Positions 54,818 through 62,447 of a stretch of DNA of 64,000 nucleotides are shown here, one piece after another; the first letter of the stretch is position 1, and each line of letters opens with the position of its first letter. The notes under the pieces are model-generated. The model was not told the origin of the DNA and ran no database searches. It was given only the letters and a program-made list of their open reading frames with translations. A program made the translations under genes and the position numbers. Source of the stretch: JAENWD01 sp963796915 (lineage in GTDB: Bacteria > Acidobacteriota > Vicinamibacteria > Vicinamibacterales > JAENWD01); NCBI GenBank assembly GCA_963796915.1, contig CAWCNI010000004.1, positions 62,001 through 126,000 of the forward strand, given 5' to 3'.

Positions 54818-56410
54818 ATGACCAAGGAGATGATCATCTCCTCGAACGATCACGAAACACGCGTCGCCATCCTTGAAGACGATCTCGTCGCCGAGCTCTT
54901 TGTCGAACGCGAACGCCAGCGTGGGGTCGTCGGAAACATCTACAAGGGACGGATCTCGAAGGTTCTGCCGGGCATGCAGTCGGCGTTCGTCGACATCGGC
55001 CTCGAGCGCGACGGGTTCCTCTACGTCTCCGACGTCGCCCAGAGTCTCGACGACCTCGACGATGCCGACGAGGGCGAGGGGGAGAGCAAACCCGAAGGCG
55101 GCGCCGAGCGCGCAAAGGACGCGAAGGACAGCCAGCCGCGCGGGGGCCGTCACGGCCGCGGCGGACGGCAGGAGGAGTCCGCCGACGAGCCGCGCATCGA
55201 GACGCTCGTCAAGGAAGGCCAGGAGATCCTGGTCCAGGTCGTCAAGGAGCCGCTCGGCACCAAAGGCGCGCGCCTCACGTGTCACGCCTCGCTGGCCGGA
55301 CGTTTCCTGGTCTTCATGCCGACGGTGGACCACGTCGGCGTCTCACGGAAGATCGACTCGCGCGAGGAGCGCAGCCGCCTGCGCGCCATCGTCCGCGAGT
55401 TCAGAGAGAAAGAGGACTTCACCGGCGGCATCATCATCCGCACCGCCGCGGCGGGGCGGCCGCGCGAAGACATCCTCAGCGACCTCGAGTACTTCAACAA
55501 GATCTGGAAGGACACGCGGCAGAACATGGACGCGTTCCGGGCGCCGACGGTGGTCTACCGTGAGCAGAGCCTGGTCGCCAAGCTGCTGCGCGATCTGCTG
55601 ACCGACGACTACACCGCGATCCGCATCGACAGCTACCAGGAATTCCAGCGCGTGCAGGAGCTGGTCGAGCGGATCATGCCGTCGCTCTCCAGCAAGGTGA
55701 AGCACTACAGCAAGCACTTCCCGATCCTGGAGGAATACGGCGTCCAGGCCGAGCTCGACAAGGCGCTCCGCAGCAAGGTGTGGCTGAAGTCCGGCGGCTC
55801 GATCGTCATCAACCAGACGGAAGCGCTGGTCGCCGTCGACGTCAACACCGGGCGCTACGTCGGCAAGCGGTCGGCGGGACGCCTCGAGGACACGATCGTC
55901 AAGACCAACCTCGAGGCCGCGAAGGAAATCGTGCGGCAGATCCGGCTGCGCGATCTCGGCGGCATCATCGTCCTCGACTTCATCGACATGGAGGAGAAGA
56001 AGAACCGCCAGAAGGTGTTCCAGGCGGTCGAGCAGGAGCTGCGGCGCGATCGGGCGCCGTCAAAGGCCCTGCAGGTCTCCGACTTCGGCCTGATCGTGGT
56101 GACGCGGAAGCGCGTGAAGCAGAGCCTCGAGCGCGTGCTCACGGAGCCGTGCCCGTACTGCTCCGGGAGCGGCGTTATCAAGTCGAGCTCGACGATCTGC
56201 TACGAGATTCTCGCCGAAGTCCGCAAGTTGAACATGGACCTCAACGGACACGGCGTGGTCCTGCGCGTCAACCCCGACATCGCGCGCGCCCTCAAAGAAG
56301 AGGAGCAGGCCGTCCTGCGCGACCTGGAGCAGGCCGTAGGCCGGCCGCTCACGCTGCGCCCGGACACGCACCTGCATCACGAGCAGTTCGATTTGATGGC
56401 GATCGGGTAG
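54818..56410 (+). CDS. rng: Ribonuclease G (RNase E/G family)
   Basis: Endoribonuclease maturing the 16S rRNA 5' end and acting in mRNA decay. ATG at 54818 with GGAG 7 nt upstream. The N-terminal S1 domain (VGNIYKGRISKVLPGMQSAFVDIG) is interrupted at about residues 88-127 by a charged, low-complexity insertion rich in Glu, Lys, Arg and Gly. The catalytic part has the metal Asp residues in VAVDVNTGRYVG and IIVLDFIDMEEKKNRQKV and the zinc-link CPYCSGSG. The 530-residue length fits RNase G plus this insert. Placement next to mreBCD is shared with E. coli. Confidence 0.95.
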   Translation: MTKEMIISSNDHETRVAILEDDLVAELFVERERQRGVVGNIYKGRISKVLPGMQSAFVDIGLERDGFLYVSDVAQSLDDLDDADEGEGESKPEGGAERAKDAKDSQPRGGRHGRGGRQEESADEPRIETLVKEGQEILVQVVKEPLGTKGARLTCHASLAGRFLVFMPTVDHVGVSRKIDSREERSRLRAIVREFREKEDFTGGIIIRTAAAGRPREDILSDLEYFNKIWKDTRQNMDAFRAPTVVYREQSLVAKLLRDLLTDDYTAIRIDSYQEFQRVQELVERIMPSLSSKVKHYSKHFPILEEYGVQAELDKALRSKVWLKSGGSIVINQTEALVAVDVNTGRYVGKRSAGRLEDTIVKTNLEAAKEIVRQIRLRDLGGIIVLDFIDMEEKKNRQKVFQAVEQELRRDRAPSKALQVSDFGLIVVTRKRVKQSLERVLTEPCPYCSGSGVIKSSSTICYEILAEVRKLNMDLNGHGVVLRVNPDIARALKEEEQAVLRDLEQAVGRPLTLRPDTHLHHEQFDLMAIG

Positions 56411-56419
56411 GGCAGAACG

Positions 56420-56546
56420 AAATGAAGAATGGAAGAATGAAAAATGAAGAATGACTGAAGAATGACTGAAGAATGAAGGAAGAATGGAGGAAGTTCCCCC
56501 CATTCTTCATTCTTCATTCTTCATTCTTCATTCCCAATTCTTCATT
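56420..56546. repeat. GAAGAATGA microsatellite, inverted arms, at a convergent gene end
   Basis: Left arm 56420-56493 carries GAAGAATGA-type units with variable spacers; after CCCCCC the right arm 56501-56547 is its reverse complement (ATTCTTC heptamers, four identical). It could fold into a very long hairpin between the convergent rng and secreted-protein genes, and may act as a bidirectional terminator. Confidence 0.87.
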
Positions 56547-56547
56547 T

Positions 56548-56973
56548 CTAAGCGGGCGGCAGGTGGATCAGGTAGTTGTTCCCCTGCTTGTTGATCCACA
56601 CCCGGTAGTAGTCGTTGCCCTTCAGCAGGTCCACCCGGGAAGCGCCCTTCGCCGGCTTGCCCGCGCCCTTGGCGATCGTAGCGATGTCGGCGTCGGAGAC
56701 GACGGTGACGACCTCGCGGCCGGCGACGGTGCCAGCCTTCGTGAACTCCACCCACTGCTCGGCGCCGGCGGACTGGCCAACGGCCGGCTGGGGCTGATCG
56801 GACGTCAGCCGCACGCCGTAGGTCCCGGCTGCCAGCGGCTTGCCGTCGGCGGTCACCTTGTGCTTGATCGTGACGGTGCCAAGTGAAGTGCCGGCGGTCT
56901 GCGCGGCCAGGGGCGCGGCGCCCGCAACGCCGATGACGGCGGCAAAAATTCCAACCAGGAACGCGTGCTTCAT
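56548..56973 (-). CDS. Secreted protein of unknown function
   Basis: A 141-residue protein with a signal peptide (FLVGIFAAVIGVAGAAPLAAQ). The mature part has beta-strand features (GTYGVRLTSDQPQPAVGQ, EQWVEFTKAGTVAGREVVTVV, DYYRVWINKQGNNYLIHLPP). I do not recognise a characterised family. A strong ribosome site (GAGGAGG) and a perfect TATAAT upstream suggest good expression. Confidence 0.75.
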   Translation of the reverse strand: MKHAFLVGIFAAVIGVAGAAPLAAQTAGTSLGTVTIKHKVTADGKPLAAGTYGVRLTSDQPQPAVGQSAGAEQWVEFTKAGTVAGREVVTVVSDADIATIAKGAGKPAKGASRVDLLKGNDYYRVWINKQGNNYLIHLPPA

Positions 56974-57039
56974 CGTGGCCTCCTCGACCTCGTTCGTCTC
57001 GGCGCCGGAATGCGTCCCGCGTCGCCAGACACTGGCGTG

Positions 57040-57045
57040 ATTATA
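57040..57045 (-). promoter_or_regulatory. -10 element TATAAT for the secreted protein gene
   Basis: A perfect consensus TATAAT on the minus strand, 66 bp before the ATG and close to the end of the upstream DUF4097-like gene; no clear -35. Confidence 0.5.
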
Positions 57046-57080
57046 CCGAACGCCGTGTGGCAGGGTTACGCGCCGAAGGG

Positions 57081-58169
57081 TCAGGGCTTCTTGTGGACGG
57101 GCTTGTCCTTGCGGGCCGGGTCGTCGGGCGGGCTCAGCATGAGATCGCCGCTGAAGGTCCGCACCACCAGCATCGCGCTGCCGTCGCCAAACGTCCCGCG
57201 GATGTCGCGGTTCTTCGGCAGGCCGGGAATATCGCCCGCGCCGGCCGGGTCCGGCGCCATCGTCAGCGGCAGATCCGTCCGGAGCTCGCCGCTGAACGTC
57301 CGCGCGGACAGCTCGAAGCCGCCGCCACCGGTCGGCTGCACGTTGATGTCCCCGGAATGGCTGTTCAGCTCGTAGCGGCCGCCCTTGGCCATCGGGCCGA
57401 CGAAATGGACGTCGCCGTTGACAGTCCGCAGCTGCGCGCGATCGCAGACGGCGTCGATCAGCGTGAGATCGCCGCTGACGCTGACGGCTTCAATCGACCG
57501 CGCCTTGACGTGATGCAGTTCCACGTCGCCGCTGACGGTACTCGCGGCCAGCGCGTCTGTCGCCCCGCCATCGGTGATCTTCACGTCGCCCGACATCGTC
57601 TTCATGCGGATGAGCCTCGGCGTGTCGAGGGCGACGACAGTGCCGCTGGTCGATTCAATCTGCACGTCGCCGCGCACGTGATTCACCTGGATGTCGCCGG
57701 CAATGGTCCGCGCGACCACCAGCGTGGCAAACGGCACCTGGATCTCGAAGTCCACTTCGGCGTGCTCGTTGCGGGCGGCGCCAAGGGCGCTGCGCACCTC
57801 CAGGCGTCCCGGGCTGTCGTTGAAGGTGACGCCGATGTCCTCGAGCCTCGCCTTCGCCTTCTCCCCGCGCACCCGCTTGGTCGCCGACACCTCGATCTGG
57901 TCGCCCTCGATGCCGGTCACGATGAGGTCGCCGGACAGGTTGAAGATGTCCACCGACCCGCCGGCCGCCAGCTTGAACGTCTTGACGATGGTCTGGCTCT
58001 CCTCCGGACCTTGCCGCGACAGCTCGAAACGTTCCAGCCACGCGGCACGATCGCCGGCCGCGTCCACCAGGACGATGCGCGCCGGGCGCTGGCCGGCGTG
58101 CGCCGGCAGAGGAGCCAGCGTCGCCAGCGGCGCCACCAGCATCAGGAGTCTACGGGTCAGTGAGCTCAC
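57081..58169 (-). CDS. DUF4097-like beta-strand repeat protein of an ECF sigma operon
   Basis: A 362-residue exported protein with signal peptide (LLMLVAPLATLAPLPAHA). From about residue 70 the motif SGD, AGD or NGD recurs about ten times at ~18-30 residue steps (LSGDLIV, IAGDIQV, MSGDVKI, VSGDVEL, VSGDLTL, VNGDVHF, HSGDINV, FSGELRT, FSGDLML), consistent with a right-handed beta-helix. The GTG start has GAGGA upstream. It follows the anti-sigma gene by 18 bp, so it is likely expressed with it. The function is unknown. Confidence 0.8.
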   Translation of the reverse strand: MSSLTRRLLMLVAPLATLAPLPAHAGQRPARIVLVDAAGDRAAWLERFELSRQGPEESQTIVKTFKLAAGGSVDIFNLSGDLIVTGIEGDQIEVSATKRVRGEKAKARLEDIGVTFNDSPGRLEVRSALGAARNEHAEVDFEIQVPFATLVVARTIAGDIQVNHVRGDVQIESTSGTVVALDTPRLIRMKTMSGDVKITDGGATDALAASTVSGDVELHHVKARSIEAVSVSGDLTLIDAVCDRAQLRTVNGDVHFVGPMAKGGRYELNSHSGDINVQPTGGGGFELSARTFSGELRTDLPLTMAPDPAGAGDIPGLPKNRDIRGTFGDGSAMLVVRTFSGDLMLSPPDDPARKDKPVHKKP

Positions 58170-58187
58170 GTGGTCCTCGGTCCTTCG

Positions 58188-58982
58188 CTATGACTTGTTC
58201 AGGCCGTCGGCGATCCGCCCGGCCTCGGCCTGATTGCCTTTTCGCACTTCGTTGATGAGAGAAATCGTGTCCTGCAGGAGTGCGATCTTCGACCGGAACG
58301 CCTCGAACAGGCTTTCCTGCGCCTGCTCGCTGGCCGGCTGCGCGCGCAGCGCGGCACGGCTCTCGCCGATGGCTGCGTCGATCACGTGCTGGTTCTTTGC
58401 GAGCACCGCTGCCACGTTCGGGTCGAGCGCGCGGCGGTCCTTGGCCAGCACCTCGAGCTTGCCGATCGCCTTCTCGTAGTGCGCCTCGGCCTGCTGCAGC
58501 TCGAGCTCGAGCGAGCGCAGGTCCGCCGACGTGTCCTGAGGCGGCGCATCAGCGGTGGGCGCCGGCCGAGCCGCGGCAGCCGCCGCCGGGGCAGCGGTAG
58601 TGGCAGTGCCAGTAGCGGTGGCGGCAGTCGCCGGCCCGTCGCCCGACCGCACGCGCCGCATGACCATCGTGATGGCCACGGCAGCCAGCAGCAGGGCGGC
58701 GATCGCCAGCGGGACGCCGAGACGCTGGCGCCAGCTGGCCGAGACCGGGCGGATGACCGCCACCGGGGGCTCGAGCCGCGCCGAGATCGCCGCCCACGCG
58801 CGTGCTGGCGGCGACAACTCCGGGAGCCCCTCGGCAGTGCGGCGGATCGCGCGCAGATCGTCAGCCAGCTCGCGGCATTCCGGGCACGTCGCCAGGTGCG
58901 CCTCGAGCGCCGCGCGATCGGCGGCACCAAGGGTGCCGTCAACCAGCGCGTCGATCTGTTCCCGATGCCTCTCGCAACTCAT
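58188..58982 (-). CDS. Zinc-finger anti-sigma factor (zf-HC2), membrane anchored
   Basis: Holds its cognate ECF sigma factor inactive. Residues 1-50 form the anti-sigma zinc finger, with HLATCPEC giving the HxxxCxxC site (and Cys3/His5 nearby). A single TM helix follows (LAIAALLLAAVAITMVM, about 90-107), then an Ala/Pro/Thr-rich linker and a periplasmic helical domain with coiled-coil character (LRSLELELQQAEAHYEKAIGKLEVL is the region about 155-180). It overlaps the sigma gene by 4 bp. Confidence 0.9.
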   Translation of the reverse strand: MSCERHREQIDALVDGTLGAADRAALEAHLATCPECRELADDLRAIRRTAEGLPELSPPARAWAAISARLEPPVAVIRPVSASWRQRLGVPLAIAALLLAAVAITMVMRRVRSGDGPATAATATGTATTAAPAAAAAARPAPTADAPPQDTSADLRSLELELQQAEAHYEKAIGKLEVLAKDRRALDPNVAAVLAKNQHVIDAAIGESRAALRAQPASEQAQESLFEAFRSKIALLQDTISLINEVRKGNQAEAGRIADGLNKS

Positions 58983-59569
58983 GTTCGTCGTCCCGCATCA
59001 GCGCCCGACGGCGCGGTGGCCGCCAGCAGCTCGCGAAGCCGCAGGCGGGCCTTGTGCACCTGCGACTTGGAGGTGCCTTCCGCGATGCCGAGTATTTCCG
59101 CCACCTCGTGGTGCTCGAAGCCTTCGACGTCATGGAGCACGAAAGCTGCCCGATACCCGGGCGGCAGCCGCGCCATGGCGCGTTCCAGATCCAGCCGCTC
59201 GACGCGGAGGCCGCCGGTGGCGCGCACCGGCGTCAGCGACTCCTCGAGCGAGTCGGTGGCCTCGCGCTCGCGATGCTGTCGGCTTCGCACGAAATCCAGG
59301 CAGCAGTTCGTCGCGAGCCTGTAGATCCAGGTCCCGAGCGCGGCCTCCCCCTTGAACGTGGCCAGCTTGCGATGGACCAGCAGGAAGATCTCCTGCAGCA
59401 GGTCTTCGCCGTCGGCCATTGAGCCGGTCAGGCGGGATGCCAGGGTATACACCCTCGACGAATGCCGCTGATAGATCTCCTCGAACGCCGCTGCGTCGCC
59501 CCGGAGGACCCGGGTCACCAGCGCGGCGTCGGCCGCACGATCGGCTTCTGGTCTGTTAGACGGCGGCAT
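58979..59569 (-). CDS. ECF sigma-70 family factor
   Basis: About 196 residues, with sigma region 2 (LVTRVLRGDAAAFEEIYQ, DGEDLLQEIFLLVHRK, WIYRLATNCCLDFVR) and region 4 (LPPGYRAAFVLHDVEGF, HHEVAEILGIAEGTSKSQV). The ATG at 59569 is chosen; a TTG 17 codons upstream is possible, and neither has a clear ribosome site. Paired with the downstream anti-sigma gene by a 4-bp overlap. Targets are unknown, but the linked DUF4097-like gene suggests an envelope regulon. Confidence 0.92.
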   Translation of the reverse strand: MPPSNRPEADRAADAALVTRVLRGDAAAFEEIYQRHSSRVYTLASRLTGSMADGEDLLQEIFLLVHRKLATFKGEAALGTWIYRLATNCCLDFVRSRQHREREATDSLEESLTPVRATGGLRVERLDLERAMARLPPGYRAAFVLHDVEGFEHHEVAEILGIAEGTSKSQVHKARLRLRELLAATAPSGADAGRRT

Positions 59570-59686
59570 CTGCGGCTGGCGTTGCCCGGCGGCCGGGACG
59601 GGGGGCGAAGGGCACGTCAATGATCTACGAGCGGCTCCCGCCGATGTTCATCGGGCCGGCGCTGCCGCCCCGGTGCCGAGGGCCGC

Positions 59687-60004
59687 TTACGCAGGCCATC
59701 GGACGCGGGGAAAGCCCCTGACACGGCCGCGCACGACTGTCAGGCCTTCCGCCCGCAGCAGCCCTGCCTTGACCGCCTCATTGCCGCCGTAGCCGCCCAG
59801 GCGGCCTCCGGCGGCGATGACGCGATGGTAAGGCACGCCCGCCGCGTTGCCGGCCCGCATGATGTTGCCCACCGCCCGGGCCGCGCGCGGCTTGCCCGCC
59901 AGCCGCGCCAGGTCGCCGTAGGTCGCCACCCGCCCCGGCGGAATCCGCCGCGCGGCCGCCAATACCCGCCGCGTAAAGGTCGTCGCGCCGTCTAGAACAG
60001 GCAC
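59687..60004 (-). CDS. Alkyltransferase-like (ATL) protein, MGMT fold without the catalytic Cys
   Basis: A 105-residue MGMT DNA-binding domain. Features: IPPGRVATYGDLARLAG, the arginine-finger region RAVGNIMRAGN and GVPYHRVIAAGGRLGGYGG. In true O6-methylguanine methyltransferases the motif is PCHR; here Cys is Tyr59, so alkyl transfer is impossible. ATL proteins bind O6-alkylguanine and recruit nucleotide excision repair; their usual substitution is Trp or Ala. The GTG at 60004 lies inside the end of the upstream barrel gene (13-bp overlap), so it is translationally coupled. Confidence 0.85.
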   Translation of the reverse strand: MPVLDGATTFTRRVLAAARRIPPGRVATYGDLARLAGKPRAARAVGNIMRAGNAAGVPYHRVIAAGGRLGGYGGNEAVKAGLLRAEGLTVVRGRVRGFPRVRWPA

Positions 60005-60816
60005 CGCAGGCCGCCGTTCACCTGGAAGCCTCCGACGTCGAACGTCGCGGTCTGTCCACCTGACAGCGGCGCCGACACGGAGGCGTGGGAGAACCTGGCG
60101 CCGCCGCCGACCGCCACCTGCTTTGCGATCTTGAAGTAGACGTCGCCGGCCACGTGGAACCCCACCTTCGTGCCGCTGTGTTGCTCGGTCGTGGCGCGCG
60201 ACAGCGCGACAGTGTCGTACGGGTACGTCTCGTCCAGCACCAGGCCGGTCACCAGGCCCTGCTCGTAGCCGATGAATGACGGGCCGCCGCTCAGCGTCAC
60301 CAGGGTCTTCTTCGACGGTCGGCCCATCCACAACACCCCGACGTGCACGCTGTTCTCCGTGCGCGCCAGCCCGGGCACCGTGGCCGTCAGTGCGCGCGGC
60401 TGGTTGGGGAAATACGGATGCGGCAGCGACGCCGACAGCGAGGCATCGCCGTGTTCTGCGTAGTGCGAGAACGCGACTTCCACGCCGATGGCGCGCCACA
60501 GCCGGATGCCGCCGGCACCTTCGAAGGTCAGGCCCTTCGGCACCGCGTAGTTGGTGTCGAAGCTCGCCGACTCTGTGTAGAGCGTGAAGGTCGTGTGCGA
60601 GTTGAAGTCGTTGCCGTTGACCTGCCCGCCGACGGCGCCGCCGATGAATCCCTTTGGCAGCAGCGATCGGCGCACCGGGTGAGCCGGCTTGGGCGGCACC
60701 GGCTTGGACTGCGTCTGCTTGGGGTGCGCGGGCTGCGTCGATGAGTCGTCAGCCACCGCCGGAGCCGCCAGGGCCGCCAGCAGGGCGGCAGCAGCCAGAA
60801 CGCGAAACGTCCGCAT
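59992..60816 (-). CDS. Outer-membrane beta-barrel protein with Pro/Lys/Gln-rich N-terminal linker
   Basis: A 274-residue protein: signal peptide (LAAAALLAALAAPAVADD), a hydrophilic linker rich in Pro, Lys and Gln (about 25-52), then alternating amphipathic strands ending in RCLF, typical of an eight- to twelve-strand barrel. The ATG at 60816 overlaps the upstream M4 stop as TGATG. The function is unknown. Confidence 0.75.
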   Translation of the reverse strand: MRTFRVLAAAALLAALAAPAVADDSSTQPAHPKQTQSKPVPPKPAHPVRRSLLPKGFIGGAVGGQVNGNDFNSHTTFTLYTESASFDTNYAVPKGLTFEGAGGIRLWRAIGVEVAFSHYAEHGDASLSASLPHPYFPNQPRALTATVPGLARTENSVHVGVLWMGRPSKKTLVTLSGGPSFIGYEQGLVTGLVLDETYPYDTVALSRATTEQHSGTKVGFHVAGDVYFKIAKQVAVGGGARFSHASVSAPLSGGQTATFDVGGFQVNGGLRCLF

Positions 60817-62447
60817 CAGTTGACTCCTACCGCAGTCCACGCCTGGGCCAGCTGGCTGTACTCGGCACCGCCGGCGCCATACAACTCCGAAGCCGCCTGC
60901 AACGTGGCCACGCGGGCGTCATGGAACTGCGCCTCCGACGTCAGGAAGAACACGAACCCGCGATAGAAGATCTTTTCCATCCGATCGATGTTCGCGACCC
61001 CCACCCCGTCGACGTGAATCCCCGACACCCGGTTCGTGCCGCCGTTCACCGCGAGGTAGTACGCCTGATCGACGATCGTGCAGTTGAAGTGCACCCCGCC
61101 GTTGTCGGTGTCGGTGCCGATGAACTGCCGGACGGAGTAGTGATCCGCCGTTCCGCCGTCGATCGGATTGCTCATCGATCGGATGAATGGCGGCGGCGTC
61201 AGGGTGATGTCCTCGCCGATCAGCCAGTCGGCGTGGCGCGGGCCGGCACCGGCCGGCTGGAAGAAGAATTCCGCCGACGTCCCCATGATGTCGGAGAAGG
61301 CCTCGTTGAGCGCGCCTGGTTCGTCGAAGAAGCCCAGCTGCGACGAGTAGTCGGTCACGCCGTGCGTCCACTCGTGCGCGACGACGTCGAGGGCACCGGA
61401 GAAGTAGGTGAAGACGACGCCGTCGCCGTCGCCGAAGAGAATCGCGCGCCCGCCGATGTACTCGGCGTTGACCACGAACTTGAAAAAGTCGTCGTCGCTC
61501 ACGGTATCGGCATCGGCGCGGGCGATCGGGTGCACGATCCCGAGGATCGACGAGGCGTGGTCGTCCATGCCGCGCCGGCCGAACTGCTTGAAGTAGTAGT
61601 CGAACGTCCAGCCGGAATAGACATGGGCGTCCACGGCCGCGCCATCGGTCCAGACGTTGTCATCGTCGCTGGCCCGATCCGAATCGAAGAGCGAGCCGGT
61701 ATCGAAGAATTCGTGCAGCCGATCCAGCGACCCGCGGAAGTCGTAGGTGGTGATGACCGCCGGACGCGTGTGGTCGGTGGCGTCAAACCCCTGCGAGTCG
61801 CGGGTCGCGGCGATCTTCTTGGCGTCGCCGAGCACTCCGGTGCCGCTGCCGATGTTGGGCAGCTGATCGCGCATCTGGCTGTGATCCTGCTCGATGGCGC
61901 CGGTGGCGGCGTTGACCATCACGGTGCGGATGTCCCGGGCGGTGCGGACGGTGACCTGCCAGACGAGGGCGAAGCGTCCGCCACGCGTCGGCAGGACGCC
62001 GAGCAGCCCGGCGGCGGCGTTGCCGGCCGCGTCACCGCCATGCGCGGCGAGGGCTCTGGCCGCCGCGGCCGGCCCGTCGAGCGCCGGCGTCGTGTCGAGC
62101 GCGATGCCGTCGTAGACCTTGCCGAAGACCGTACGCAGCTGCTGGCCGTCGAGTTGCCGGGCCACGCCGCCGCCGAACACGGGGAGGCCCTTGAAGCGCT
62201 GCTCCAGGCGCTCGTGCGTTCGCCCCTGAATCTGGGTGTCTTCATCGACGCGGGCGATATCGAGCTCGCCCGACCTGAGCATGGCGGCGACGCGGGCGCC
62301 GGACGCCCGCAGGCTGTCGGCGTCAGTGCCGGCGAGCACGGTGGCCTGCGGGAACGACTGCCCGGCGGCGAACGCCGGAAAGAGGATCACCGCGCCAGCC
62401 AGCACGGCGGCGACGGCACGAATGCGGGGAGATGGATTGGTTGTCAC
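60816..62447 (-). CDS. Secreted thermolysin-type (M4) zinc metalloprotease
   Basis: Extracellular endopeptidase precursor of 543 residues: signal peptide (VAAVLAGAVILFPAFAAG), an FTP/PepSY-type propeptide (about 40-190), then the catalytic domain with HEWTH near residue 356 and the third ligand in GALNEAFSDIMG. The C-terminal half includes the conserved His-containing region NGGVHFNCTIVDQAYY. The GTG at 62447 overlaps the TGA of the upstream phosphatase gene by 4 bp. Confidence 0.92.
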   Translation of the reverse strand: MTTNPSPRIRAVAAVLAGAVILFPAFAAGQSFPQATVLAGTDADSLRASGARVAAMLRSGELDIARVDEDTQIQGRTHERLEQRFKGLPVFGGGVARQLDGQQLRTVFGKVYDGIALDTTPALDGPAAAARALAAHGGDAAGNAAAGLLGVLPTRGGRFALVWQVTVRTARDIRTVMVNAATGAIEQDHSQMRDQLPNIGSGTGVLGDAKKIAATRDSQGFDATDHTRPAVITTYDFRGSLDRLHEFFDTGSLFDSDRASDDDNVWTDGAAVDAHVYSGWTFDYYFKQFGRRGMDDHASSILGIVHPIARADADTVSDDDFFKFVVNAEYIGGRAILFGDGDGVVFTYFSGALDVVAHEWTHGVTDYSSQLGFFDEPGALNEAFSDIMGTSAEFFFQPAGAGPRHADWLIGEDITLTPPPFIRSMSNPIDGGTADHYSVRQFIGTDTDNGGVHFNCTIVDQAYYLAVNGGTNRVSGIHVDGVGVANIDRMEKIFYRGFVFFLTSEAQFHDARVATLQAASELYGAGGAEYSQLAQAWTAVGVN

